Assembly: GCA_030847615.1 (NCBI GenBank)
Contig: JAUMIR010000005.1
Span: 209,916,645 to 209,980,644, forward strand
Source of the DNA: Gambelia wislizenii
Lineage: Eukaryota > Chordata > Lepidosauria > Squamata > Crotaphytidae
Direction of reading: 5' to 3'
DNA length: 64,000 bases
Part shown: one piece after another, positions 20,266-31,453 of the stretch
How the letters are laid out: each line of letters starts with the position of its first letter
Position numbering within the stretch: position 1 is the first letter of the stretch
The notes under the pieces: generated by a model
Told to the model about the DNA's origin: nothing
Database searches by the model: none
What the model saw: only the letters and a program-made list of their open reading frames with translations
Program-made: the position numbers and the translations under genes

Positions 20266-20270
20266 GAGTC
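20110..20270 (+). mobile_element. L2 3' tail with (ATT)n
   Basis: GTAAGCCACCCCAATTGTTT, GAGGGGCGGGATATAAATAA and the (TTA)n run match the 3' end of the L2 copy at 57600-57685. It completes the L2 piece at 18783. Confidence 0.85.
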
Positions 20271-20279
20271 TTCCTCACA

Positions 20280-21150
20280 AGGGTGGGAAGGTCCCTAATT
20301 TAAAAAGGTGTGTGCTTACCCACTCCTGACTATTGTCCTCCCCCTCCCCTCGTCAGCTGACATTTCTCCTTCCTCTAATTCAGACTGATTGCCATCCAAA
20401 TAAGTTTTGGAGACCACCTACCCAGCTGAGGACTCAGTGTCGTCTTTGCCATAATCCTCCTCCTCCTCCTCCTCCTTCACTCCTGACTGTCTCTCGGGAG
20501 TGCAGGAGGCCTCAGGAGTGGAGGGAGTCTTGTCCTCTCCCCCTTGGAAGAGACCCTGTTGTGGGGGGGGTCACCAACCACATGGCCAAGATGGCAGCTG
20601 GAAGCCCCCATGGTCATCTGTGCCTCTCTGGCAGGGGGTGGGGGGTCACAATGGCAGGAGGTCATTGCTATCTGCCTCACGGCCACATGGCCTGCTGCTG
20701 CATAGGGGGCTGCCTTGCCGCCCTCACGTACCACCTGTCATTTTGGGGGTGGGGGCTCTCCTTAAGTCTCCCCCTCTTCTCCTTGTCCTGGACAGATATC
20801 AAGTTGGCTGTTGCTGCAGCCATTATCACCGTGGTCTTTCTGTCCACCGGCTCTTGGACCCATGAGAAGAAGTCCAAGGCTGCTTCCTCCCCAATCCAGT
20901 GTGTAGGGTCCCCCAGGACACTTACAGTTTGAAGGTCTGGGGTCCACACCTCCTCTGCATCCCCTAGACCCAGCAGGTTGGGTTGAAGAGGGATCCTCAG
21001 GCCATGGGCTGGGAGGGAGCTGGTTCCCACCTCCCCAGACACAGGCCTATGTTACTCCATCAGCCAGGCTTGCTCCTGCATAAGGTGAGGAGAGTGAAGC
21101 AGGGGGGAAGAGTGATCACCTGGTGGCATCCTTTCACCCGTTGGTGTCCT
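20280..21150 (-). pseudogene. DIRS 5' region, probable gag N-terminal part
   Basis: It lies between the nested insertions and the right inverted repeat, where the start of DIRS gag is expected. Minus frames such as 20677-21042 are open (LDFFSWVQEPVDRKTTVIMAA) but no motif proves the assignment. A (TCC)n run is at about 20455-20477. Confidence 0.4.
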
Positions 21151-21240
21151 TCCTAGGCTGGAGGCTGGAGGTTGGAGTCCCACGTGGCCAAGACTGGAGC
21201 TCTTGGTAAAAACGTCCTCCTGGAGCAAAAGCAGGAAACA

Positions 21241-21350
21241 GAACTGAAGAGGTGGGCTAGCTCCTCCCTCCTTTGGGGCCGGCCATAAATCCTTTCTTCA
21301 GTTAACCACTTCCTGCCTTCCTGGAGTGATAGAGGAGCCAAACCCAAGAG
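21241..21350. repeat. DIRS inverted terminal repeat, right copy
   Basis: Reverse complement of 13941-14052; about 85% identical by eye. It marks the 5' end of the minus-strand element. Confidence 0.9.
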
Positions 21351-22131
21351 TACTATGTTCTGAGCCACATCTGTCGGGGGGAAAAACATGTCTTCTATTT
21401 ATTACCTCTTACTAAGAATTACTTTTCAAATATGCTTCTTAGAAAGAATGACAGTTTCTATCGAATCTGTAGTTCAAACTTACTTAGAAAAACTTACTGG
21501 GTTTTTCAAAACAGTTTGCTAAAACTCTTTTCTCTGTCAGAGACATCATAATAACTTGCTCTTTTCTGATGGTGAGTCTTTAAAAATCAAGTTATTGAAT
21601 CTAAAAACATTTACATGCAAAGTGGAATGAAACGGTGAAATAACATTTAGATTTCTGACTGAGGATTGACACAAAGTTATTGAGGCCATCCAAGGATAAT
21701 ACTTTCCAGTTTATTTATAGAATATTTTCCATTAATTGACAATGAAACCTTGCATACAGTGAAATGTAATTTAAAAAACAGTTCAGAGGCCATGATGATC
21801 CCATCTGAACAATATTGGTGAGAGAGAAATGGTACCTTTTGTGGGAAACAGAAGTCATTTGGCTCCAAATAGAAGGCAGCCAGTTCACATTGAGAGCAGT
21901 TAAATTTAGGAAATCTTAATAATTCTGCAGTCTAGAGATTGGAGGTTATAAAATGTCTGTGCCAGTGTAAGAAAAAGGAGTAACCATATCTTTCAAAATA
22001 AAAATAAAATACTGTATTTCTCCTTTGTATGAAACAATAATCAATAATGAAGAAACACACTTTAATGATCCATTTTTTTGCATGTCTACTCTATTAAATC
22101 CTATTCAGTCAGTGACACTTCCTTACAAGTA
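21351..22131. other. Unassigned AT-rich sequence
   Basis: No gene or clear repeat seen. Confidence 0.5.
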
Positions 22132-22584
22132 CAGGTTGCCCCCCCCCTGATTTACACAGGTTTGGTACCCACTGTTTCACTTACCCATCTCTGTAGGCAT
22201 CTAGAGAACCAGGAAAACAGCAGCAAAAACCCATGTCATTTAGGACATGATGATAGCAGCTAAAAATAAAAATGATAGTAATAAAAAATGATGCCTCACT
22301 CACACCAGTGTGACGCAGCAGGAACAGGTAAGCAACATTATCATCTGATAATTTCAGCCATTTCTGCTATTGTGTCCTAATGTCACGCTTTTTGCCATGT
22401 CTGATAAAGTCTGTGGTCTCTCTTGGAAACTGATGATAGAGTTATGCTTAGGCATCCTCTCTAGGCATTGTCTAGGTCCTCCAGTGTGATTCTATGGTGG
22501 TTCACTAACAGACATGGTTTCACCTATCTGAGATAAGTCCAGGAATGTATCCACCATGTAAATGGAAAGGGGAGCGGCAACCTG
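22132..22584. mobile_element. Tigger-like non-autonomous element
   Basis: Ends are inverted (CAGGTTGCCCCCCCC and GGAGCGGCAACCTG) and flanked by TA on both sides. The interior has CTCTCTAGGCATTGTCTAGG, shared with the elements at 31137 and 41970. TA duplications and CAG ends fit pogo/Tigger elements. Confidence 0.7.
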
Positions 22585-23480
22585 TAATATGTGTAACATT
22601 GCAGCCTAAGAAAACAAACTATCCATTGGCAGGTATTGCGAAGCACCATAAAATAAAATACAACCTAATTTAAAGGTCAGATAATCAAATGTTTTAGGTG
22701 AAACCTGGTAGTAGAAATAGAATAGTTCAAAAACTATTGTATGCCCAGACTTTCTTGTTTTGCTTTTAATGTTAAATGTAAAAAGTATAGCTTTACTGGC
22801 AAAGATGCCTTATCTAGCAAAATATCTGAGGGCTTGTCCAGATGGTGAAAATACTCCTCACAGAATTCGAGAATACCTTTTGTCCCAATGGGATCCCGCA
22901 TCATTTTGCTGTATTCAGAAGGAGGTGGGCTAAAAACTCCAAATACTCTGTGGGAAAAGCCTTTGTGGCTTTTCCCGACTTAAAAAACAAACTCTGAAGG
23001 AAATGTGCATTCCCACTCATTGGGGCAACCAATTCATTTTGCTGTGTATTCTTCATAAGAGTGGAAGTGGGAAGCTGATTGGTCAGATGTGAGCAGGGGG
23101 CAGAGCTTGTCGGCAAGGCAGCACCTGCAATCACTATGTTGGATTTTCACTGTATTGATCATACACTGAAGTGATGAAACAGCCTCCCCCTCCCTTTTTT
23201 CCTGTTTATTTAAGCGGAAGATTGCACTTCTGTAACTTGGATTTGCTTTAAAAAAATACTGTTAAAAAATATTGCAACTGGTGACAATAAAAATGCACAT
23301 AATTCACTCATGCCTATCGTATTGATTTGCAGGCATTCCCATTTGAACATGCCTGCAATATTGAAAAAGAATGTGGAGACAAACGAAAGCTGCTGCAAGT
23401 TGGCATTACTGTGAATCAAGCCACATTTTATTGGCTTGTATAGACAAGCCCCAAGACTTTTCTTCATCTGTGCTGAAGAA
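22585..23480. other. Unassigned sequence
   Basis: No gene or clear repeat seen. The frames here are short on both strands. Confidence 0.5.
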
Positions 23481-23483
23481 ATA

Positions 23484-23640
23484 ATCTAGTTTGCTTTAAC
23501 TGCCATGGCTCAATGCTATGGAATCCTGGGATTTGTAGTTTGTTGTGGCACTTTCACCTCTGACAAAGAAGGTGAAACATCTAAAAAAACCTACAAATCC
23601 CAGAATTCCATAGCATTATGTCATGGATTATTCCTATATC
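23484..23640. mobile_element. Palindromic MITE, diverged copy
   Basis: ATGCTATGGAATCCTGGGAT and its inverse ATCCCAGAATTCCATAGCAT face each other around a short centre, with AATAATC / GATTATT near the ends. Same family type as 13305-13523. Confidence 0.6.
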
Positions 23641-25400
23641 TTTTTTGTAAACCAGATATTTTTGATGTTAAGCAAAGAGTGAAGGACCCTGCAACCTACT
23701 TAAAAGATGAGTTGCTTCTCCTGTATGTTTCCAAGAGATGGCATTTACCATTTGATGGCTGGAAGAAATGGTCCAGGGATTTTGGAAGGCTCAAGGAAAA
23801 CAAAAACAGGCTGAGGAGGGTTGTGGCCCAAAGTCCATGTTTTCCCTTCCACTAAATTAAGAGATGTGACTTTATTTAAATTATTTTTGTTCTGTGAGGC
23901 TGCAGGTTTATATGTGCCATGGTGGAAAACAGGAAGTACATTGGAAAAAGAGGCATGCCAGTGCCCCATCCACTACCATCATGATTGCCATCAAAATTTG
24001 GCAACAACTCTGGCAGCTCTCTGGTGATGAGGAGTATCAGATGTCCACTGCACAAGAGAGATCTATGGGATCATGGTACAGAGTGTCAAGAAGCAAGAGG
24101 TGCTGGGGAATATGAGAACTATTGCTCAAAAAGTAACATTTCCAGGTACAGAAAAGAGGCTGACCAACCACACTATGTATTTAACACACCCTGCAGTTTA
24201 ACTCTTAAAGGATGCTGGATCCTGGTGAACAGCATAGGTGAAGCAGCCCTTTTATAGCTGACCCTGTATGCCTGGCTGTATAGATGCCACCTTCATCTTA
24301 CCTACATTATAGTCTCCAGTGCCCATTTCAAGAGGGTACTCAAGAGGCCCCAAACCCACAAACTAAAGTAAATGAGCCAGAGTATTCTGTGGGTAAAAAG
24401 TCAACCCTAAAACACCTGATGCCTCTGCAGAAGACCTCTAATACTTTATTCGTCTAAGCAAAAGAGTGGCAGAGTGGTGAAGCGGACAGACTGAAACTTT
24501 TATTCAGCAGTGAAGCTCAGGGGATGACTTTAGATCAAGCTTACTGGGTGACATTTAGGCCATTTAATTAACTATTTTTCTACAATAGTATTATTGATTC
24601 CAGATAGCATGTGGTTTGTGTTTGTATCAAAAGAAATCTTGCAAATTGAATTAAGCTTGGAAATGAAATCAAACCACCTAGTCATTGTCCCAAATAGCTA
24701 TTTTACTATCTAATTTGCCTCATCAAGATTTTATTGAATTTTGTGACTTGTGTTGACAGCTCTTACAGTTATTTAAAACTATCAGAATAGAATGGATAGC
24801 CATTCTATAAAATAACTAATGTCCATCCCAGTTATAAGAGCATTAGTTAACATCTTTACAAAGGATTATACTGCAGCAATAGAACTCTGGCTTTCAATAG
24901 GATAGTTGTGAATTCTGAAGTGTTAGTGTTCATCAAGATAGTTCTCATAGCCATGCCCAGAGGAGAACCTATTTCCCCCAAAGAAACCATAATTCTGAAC
25001 TGCTTGATGGAGGAACACAGCTAAAAGTGTTATATGTCATATCAAAAAAATCCTATATCTGCTGTCTTATCACTTTCTTAAGTTATCTCAATAGAGATCT
25101 TCTGCTCACACTTCAAAAGAGCTTTCATAAACTGTCCGGATTTGTCTCATTCCTTTCACCACAAACTGTGGTGGAGAAATCCATGTATATGTTTGCCTGA
25201 AACCATGCATTTTAAAAGTACAAGTTTACTTTTGAATAATTAAATTACTTCTTATTTTTTGTGTGTTTTTTTGGAGGGGAAGGTAGGGTGGGAAGGTCCA
25301 AGCTATCAGTGAGTATGATTGCATCAGTGGGAGGCAAAGAGGATAACAAGATGTGCAGTGTCTTGAGCAGAAAGGTAAGCTAACAAGTGTAAAAAATGAA
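23641..25400. other. Unassigned sequence
   Basis: No gene or repeat family recognised; frames are short. Confidence 0.5.
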
Positions 25401-25414
25401 GGAAAATGTCTGTA

Positions 25415-25500
25415 TTGTTGTATTTTAACTGTTGTAAACTGCCCCGATTGTTTTTAACAGAGGGACGGAGAATAATAATAATAATAATAATAATAATTTC
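25415..25500 (+). mobile_element. L2 3' tail fragment with (AAT)n
   Basis: GTTGTAAACTGCCCCGATTG, AACAGAGGGACGG and a run of AAT repeats match the L2 tail at 57600-57685. Confidence 0.75.
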
Positions 25501-27464
25501 TTCCCCCAGTGGTAAGCAAAATATGTCCTTGCCTCTGATGAAGAATTTAAAATATCTGCTAAGATCATTTATCTTGTTGCTGCCCAGTTACAAAATTAAA
25601 GATTTTATTATTCAGGTTTTAATTTGAAAACAAAGCTATATTTCTCTTCCTTAGTTTTAATGATATCCTTGAAAAAGCAAAAACATATAAAAACAAAACA
25701 GCCCCCTTAAATCTCAAAACACACAATTTAAAAAAAAAATCAAAAAACCACCTAATTACCGCTCAGATCTGCACTGTGTTAATTTTCTCTGAGAACCTTT
25801 GGAGGGCTAGAATGAAGGCACTTTCAATTTGTGTTTTTACAACTGCTTTCCACAGTCCATGGAGTATTTTCATCAGCCTGTTTCTGTCGCTATTCCCAGC
25901 TGACACCCAAATGGTTCTAGGATCTTGCTTAGAAGTAAGTCACCAGTCTGAATGATTTTGCATTGTGATTGACCTGTAGAGTTGCTGAGAGGGCTGGAGG
26001 GGTGGGCTAGTATCTCAGAAAGTACCTGACACACTAACTGAATTTCCTATGGGAACAACAGAAGTAAACTTTTTGTTCTGGTCCTTTTGGTCAAGGAGTA
26101 ACAAGTGGATTTGGGGAGTGACTCATGAAACGAAGAATGCACAAAAATGAATTACAAGATGGAATTTATCAAACCTAGCCTTGCTTGTTTAAAACTTTAA
26201 AATTATTAAATCTCTGTAATGGTATTGACTTTGCTTGCATTCAAAGTAGTTTTCTTTTTTTGTAGTAACTGTAGGGTTTTTAAGTCTCTGTGTTTAAGTT
26301 ATAGTGAACATGCTACAGCAACTTCTGATTTTTAAGGATCAAGTAATGGTGTAGAGCACTAATTCATAATCACTCTTAATTGTAATCTGACAAGTGTAAC
26401 ATTGTGTAGCCTTTTTGTATAAAAAACAGACAAATAGAAATGGTCCGATTAGTTTCCTTTTTAATATGATTAAAATAAGCAGGTGGATCTATTGCATGTT
26501 TTTGATTAAAAACTTTATCTGGAGATGTTGGGGGTAGGGGCCAGTAAAGAACTGTTGTATGGAACCTTGTATTGAACAGTTTACCAGTTGCCTTTTATCC
26601 AAAGTTATTGTAGCCTGCTGTGATACAGATGCTTCATGAGAATAGTTATACTAATGGTTCAGAATTAAAGTAAACTTTTAATTAAAGAAAAAGAGAGAAG
26701 TTAGTCAACAGAGTGTTTCCAAGTAAATGTGCTCTAGATCATTAGTTCTAAACATTGGTTATCTAGATGTTTGTGACTTCAGTTTCCAGAATTCTTGTCA
26801 CTGGCCACGTTCACCAGAACTTCTTTGAGAACTCCAGCTCTGCATCATAGTATAAGGTAGCTGTGCTGAGTTTTAGGTCATGTGTTCTTTAACAGGTTGA
26901 GAATGCATTTTCAATCTGATCCTAGTAGGGATATGAGTCATTACTAATTTTGCTCTCAAAGGAATCAATGAGAAATGTTATCTATTTACCTCCTGCTGTA
27001 AGAAAGTCTTTGAAAATGGTAGTGTTCAAACACTATTTACAATTTAGGATCTAACCTACATTAATTTCATAGCTATCTGTGAATTTCTGTTTTCTATGTA
27101 TAAATATTATTTTCTGTGCAGAAAATGCTGTTTCTTTCACACACACACAAAATCTAAAGTTGGGACTTCTGTGCAAAATTTGCATGTTTTTTATGCATAG
27201 AAGATAGCTTTTTTTTTTTTGCGCAGAAAATAATATTTCTACACAATGTGCACATTTTGCATAGAATAAATTCCCAAGCTGCAAAGATTCTTGTCAGTTC
27301 AGGATTCTCCTCTTCAGAGTTTCCCAGCACTGAAAAAGCACATTTTTGACCATTTACCAGAAATAGTAGTACTATTACCACTACTATAGCAACAACAACA
27401 ACAAAAAGGCAAAGGAAGAAGCATTCTACCAATCTAGTGAACTTTGGCTCCTCTCACAGGTTTT
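25501..27464. other. Unassigned AT-rich sequence
   Basis: No gene or repeat recognised. An imperfect inverted pair lies at about 27110-27245 (TTTCTGTGCAGAAAATGCTG ... GCGCAGAAAATAATATTTCT region), not assigned to any family. Confidence 0.5.
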
Positions 27465-27479
27465 AAAGGCTCCCTCAAG

Positions 27480-28107
27480 GAGAAGAAATCTTGTAATTTT
27501 ATTAGATATATGGTAACAGCTACAAGAATAGTCTTAGCTAGGAATTGGAAATTGAAAAAAGTTCCTGAGTAAACAGACTGGATAGGTAAATTGATGGAAA
27601 TTGCAACTATGGGAAAATTGACTAATTTAATAAAGGGTGATACAACTGATCATTTTTTTGAAAGTATGGGCTTCTGTAATAATGTATATGAATAAAAGAG
27701 TGGAGAGGTAGCTATATTGGGTTTTGAAAACTGAACAGTGAAGTAAACATTTTTAGTTCTTATGCTAGAAAGTTTATGAGTTATATTTGATATAAAGGAT
27801 GGTGTATTGCTGTTTGTTTTAGATAGGATGAGATGAAGAGGGTGTTTAGTGGTGATAGATTTGAGAACATCTGGAGAAGGGCAGGCAGTCTGATTTTAAA
27901 GGGATTATTTGGGGGAAGAGGGAGGGAAGAATGGGGACTTGTTGTATCTTTCTCTTTTTGGGGGGGAGGTAACTGTTTTTATGGCTTTTGGTTTTTTCTT
28001 TTCTTTTTATTTGGTGACGTCTTTTGAATGTAAATTTCTGTTATTGGATTGCGTATGTATTTATAATTTTTCTATCTTTAATAAAATTAATTAAAAATTT
28101 ATATAAA
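27480..28107 (+). mobile_element. 5'-truncated L1 insertion with 15-bp target duplication
   Basis: The start reads RIVLARNWKLKKVPE and KLMEIATMGKLTNLIKG, which match the last 60 residues of L1 ORF2 (ARITYAKYWKTQETPK form). A 3' UTR with AATAAAATTAATTAAAA and an A-rich end follows. AAAGGCTCCCTCAAG flanks it at 27465-27479 and 28108-28122. Old enough to have an in-frame stop. Confidence 0.85.
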
Positions 28108-28169
28108 AAAGGCTCCCTCAAGCAGATAGGTGCCAATTTTAATCAGAAGAAATGACATTTCCTTCATCA

Positions 28170-29110
28170 CAAAGGTTCATACTGTACCTGAATTACTAAG
28201 GTCTGCAGAAATTCCATGCGTGTCTACCAAAATCAATATTTCTATGGGGAATGTTAATAAATTCAAATGTGGCAGTGAGAGGCCATGTAGCAGCAGGATC
28301 TTTTGACCTATGTATACCAGTAATAACTGATGAGACTCCAAGCCAGGGAATAAAACAAAACAAAAAAATATTGAAAATAATCAGGGGAATGCATGCATGC
28401 ACACACTCAGGCTTCAAGAACTCACAGAAGGCTATCAAAGTAAGTAAGAAGTATTGGGATAGAGGAGTAAAGTTCAGGCTGATGGGCTATACTATACCTC
28501 TCTGAAGAGCAGAGATTCATGCAGCAGAAGAAGAATGGCTGGAAGCTCCGGGTAACTCAGCAAACCAACAGAGTAACAGCCTCTGGGAAATTTTTGCTGT
28601 GTTTTGGGGTGATATTTATATTCAATATTCCTCCTGAAAGGGTGAGTCTGAGTGGTATACAATGTTTGCTGGAGTTTCCCAAGATTAAATGATGGACTCT
28701 CCGGATGTGTTAATGATCGCTAATGGTTGACACTTTAAAACTGATGGGTCTCAGGCAAACTTCTATTGTTTTAGGGAAAGGTGCAAGGCAAAACCAATTT
28801 TGCAAGCAAGGAGTATCCAGCTATCTTGATGGGATTGTTGAATGACTCGTTTCTATGAACATCCAGGGGAATTAATCCATTTCCTCCTGAACTCACCAGT
28901 TCCGGGGGGGGGGAGGTTGCTTACTCCTTACCTGGGCATGTCTTTTAGGAATTTTAGCAGGCTACTTCCTTAGGTTTTCTGAGCAAACCTTGATTCCTTG
29001 TACTTGGGAGTCCCTGGTCTACTGCCAACCATGTGCAGTGCCAGTAATAAGCCAATTTATGCAGTATTGCCAATTATTGAAGTATTAAAAGAGCGGGGTG
29101 TATCAGGGTA
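28170..29110. repeat. Possible unclassified repeat, related to 61260-62200
   Basis: The words TATACCAGTA(A/C)TAACTG, AAATATT(G/T) with A-rich sequence after it, and TGATATTTATAT / TAATATTTATAT recur at similar spacing near 61395 and 61690. No coding region or clear ends are seen. It could be an LTR, but that is a guess. Confidence 0.3.
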
Positions 29111-29136
29111 GGTAACAACTGGAAGGAAGCCACTTA

Positions 29137-29992
29137 GGACTTTATCAGTTGAGCCCCTTTAAGCATTCTTTTGATGGCATAAAAAAAGCATTTACCATGC
29201 TTTCCAGACAAAGGCTTCCCAGCAATGAAAGAGGAAGTGAACAGAGCTCCATTCACTTCCTCCTTTGAAATCCTGTGGTTTATCATGAGACTTTGGACTT
29301 TTTCGGATGAGCTTTTATACCGCTAGCAGCCTCGTCCCCGTTGTGAGGCTGCAGCGCTGCAGGGCATCACTTTCAGATGACGCTCTGCCCTGCCAATCCT
29401 CTTCCGAGACTGTTGCGTAACCTCTGGGACACTGCTACATTATATTCGGTGGTTTTCTAATCACGATCAACTTTTGATCAACAGCAGTGTCCCAGAGGTT
29501 ACGCAACAGTCTCGGAAGAGGATCGGCAGGGCAGAGCGTCATCCGAAAGGGACGCCCTGAAGCGCTGCAGCCTCGCAACGGGGACGAGGCTGCTAGCGGT
29601 ATAAAAGCTCATCCGAAAAAGTCCTTTATCATGTGGGAAATTTTAAAAAACACAAAAATAACAGTAAAAAGTTTACACAGGCATCTAAACACACTAAAAA
29701 AGTACAAGTAACCTGGGAAGGGTCATAAAAATGCAAAACTTACATGGATGTTACAATCTATTGTGGCTATTGATGGAGTAAGTACAAGGGGGAGGAAGCG
29801 AGGTTTCATATGCCGGCAATGCCAGCAAAAAAGGCACCATGGGGGATCAATTGACAGCTTCAGCCATCAATTAAAATGTACAGGTTTTGGTGGTGACATA
29901 ACTGTGAAAGGGCAACATCATCTGATATGTGTGCCCTTTCGTAGTTATGTGGCATCGTTATGACACCATATCTTGTGCATCTGATAAAGTCC
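29137..29992. mobile_element. Non-autonomous transposon with GGACTTTATCAG ends and TTA duplication
   Basis: Left end GGACTTTATCAG, right end CTGATAAAGTCC, flanked by TTA on both sides (29134-29136, 29993-29995). Without the nested 330-bp foldback it is about 523 bp. A second member is at 40091-40654. A 3-bp TTA duplication fits PIF/Harbinger-type elements. No transposase is present. Confidence 0.8.
29295..29624. mobile_element. 330-bp foldback element, nested
   Basis: The arms 29295-29436 and 29483-29624 are inverted copies about 142 bp long, with only a few mismatches, around a loop of 46 bases. Ends are GGACTTTTTCGGATGAGC and its inverse. TTT flanks both sides (29292-29294, 29625-29627). 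It sits inside the element at 29137-29992. The arms are CpG-rich and could form a long hairpin. Confidence 0.88.
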
Positions 29993-29995
29993 TTA

Positions 29996-30797
29996 CTCTT
30001 TTCCTGCTTCATTTCATCCGTTTTTCTTTTCTCTTTCTGAACAGAAAAAAACCTGCTAAGTAGAATTTGACTGGAAGCAAAGAAGAATTCCAGTGTTTTC
30101 TGAGGGGCCTGTCCTAATTTAGTTTGCTTGCAAGGTAAGGTAAGAGATCAAGTACAGTCATATCAATTGACAAGTCTTGTTAGAAAGATTTCCATTTGGG
30201 ACAGCTGAAGTACTAATGGCTTTCCCTGCTATGCCCCCTCCCCATGAATACTGTTGAAAATATTTCTGTTACCTTCACAGCTCACCTGGGATCTAGGCCA
30301 GCAGACTACTTTTGAGGATCAAGCTGTCTGTAATCATACAAGTATTCTTCATTAAAGTTTATGACATGCAAACTAGGGAGTTTTCATTTAAGCACTGACC
30401 TTGAGGCAGATAAAATTATGCAGACTCATTTCAAAGGATTATCTTTTAAAAAAACAAAAACAAAATCCATCTTTGCCGATTTTATCCTTTTAATTAGAAT
30501 ACATATGTATTATTTTGTAAAATCAATTAAGAGTGACTCCTACATATGAACAACATCTTATTTGCTACATTTTATAAGAAGACTGATTACCAAAGACAGC
30601 AAAGGGAGCCTTCTAAATTTACAGGTATGCTATGTGATAGAAATGAATGTAGGTAATGGAACATTTTGCATTATTTTGTGTGACTGGTTATTTATTTGTC
30701 ATCTAACTAACACTTTTTAAGAACATGGTCTTAAGCTCATGAATATTGTAAAAATATGATATGTTCTTTGTAGGTGGAGTGCAATAATGGAGACAAG
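29996..30797. other. Unassigned AT-rich sequence
   Basis: No gene or repeat recognised. Confidence 0.5.
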
Positions 30798-31128
30798 GGA
30801 CATTTTCAGACGCCCCTTACCACGCAAGCAGCCTCCAGAGCAGTAACGAGGCTGCTGTGCAGCAGTGGGTCAATTTTGGATGATGCCGTCCCTCTCTTGG
30901 CATTGTCCGTGACTGTTCTGGTTAGCATTGAAGGCAGCCGCACTATTTTTCACTCACGGAAGTTGTCCGTGAGTAAAAAATAGTGCGGCCACCTTCGATG
31001 CTAGCTGGAACAGTCATGGACGACACCCAGAGAGGGATGGCATCATCCAAAATGGACCCCCCGCCACGCAGCAGCCTCGTTACTGCTCTGGAGGCTGCTT
31101 GTGCGGTAAGGGGCATCTGAAAATGTCC
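30798..31128. mobile_element. 331-bp foldback element
   Basis: Ends GGACATTTTCAGA and TCTGAAAATGTCC face each other, flanked by AAG (30795-30797 and 31129-31131). The arms stay paired over most of the length: CTCCAGAGCAGTAACGAGGC pairs with GCCTCGTTACTGCTCTGGAG, and the centre is AAAAATAGTGCGGC / GCCGCACTATTTTT. Size, GGAC end and 3-bp duplication match the foldback at 29295, but the interior differs. A piece of a relative is at about 1245-1340. Confidence 0.9.
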
Positions 31129-31136
31129 AAGTAGTA

Positions 31137-31453
31137 CAATATGACCCCCCCCGTATCTGTGGGGGATACATTCTGTGGATGCTGGAAACCATGGATAATA
31201 GCAAACCCTATTAAAATGAATGACTTTCGGCCCAAGGATACCATAGAATCATGCTGGAGGATCTAAAAGATGCCTAGAGAGAACACCTCTAGGCATTTTC
31301 TATGTCCTCCAGCGTGACTCTGCGGTCAACTTCTGGAGGAAGCATATAATAGAATCATGCTGGAAGACCTAGAAAATGTCTTGAGAGGACTTTTTTTCAG
31401 ATGCAGATAAGTGAAACTGTGGATAAGGATCCTGAGGATACAGGGGTCATGCT
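31137..31453. mobile_element. Tigger-like non-autonomous element
   Basis: It starts directly after the foldback's AAG repeat. Left: TACAATATGACCCC with GTATCTGTGGGGGATACATT; right: GGATACAGGGGTCATGC. The interior repeats AGAATCATGCTGGA(G/A)GA twice. TA flanks are present. Similar to 41970-42186. Confidence 0.65.

Larger units (their letters stand above)
13941..21350 (-). mobile_element. DIRS-type retrotransposon, decayed, with nested insertions
   Basis: Inverted terminal repeats of about 110 bp lie at 13941-14052 and 21241-21350. Between them, on the minus strand, are gag, reverse transcriptase, RNase H, methyltransferase-like and tyrosine-recombinase remains in DIRS order. Inverted ends plus a recombinase are the DIRS signature. 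A LINE fragment replaces the N-terminal half of RT (about 16820-17505). A hAT element, an L2 piece and another LINE piece occupy 18368-20270. Without these, about 4.8 kb of DIRS sequence remain, near the usual size minus the lost RT. No target duplication is evident. Confidence 0.88.

Noticed and set aside
23505..24257. Frames of 70-116 codons that could be exons
   Set aside because: One begins inside a MITE, composition is not coding-like, and no splice-site pair or domain supports an exon.
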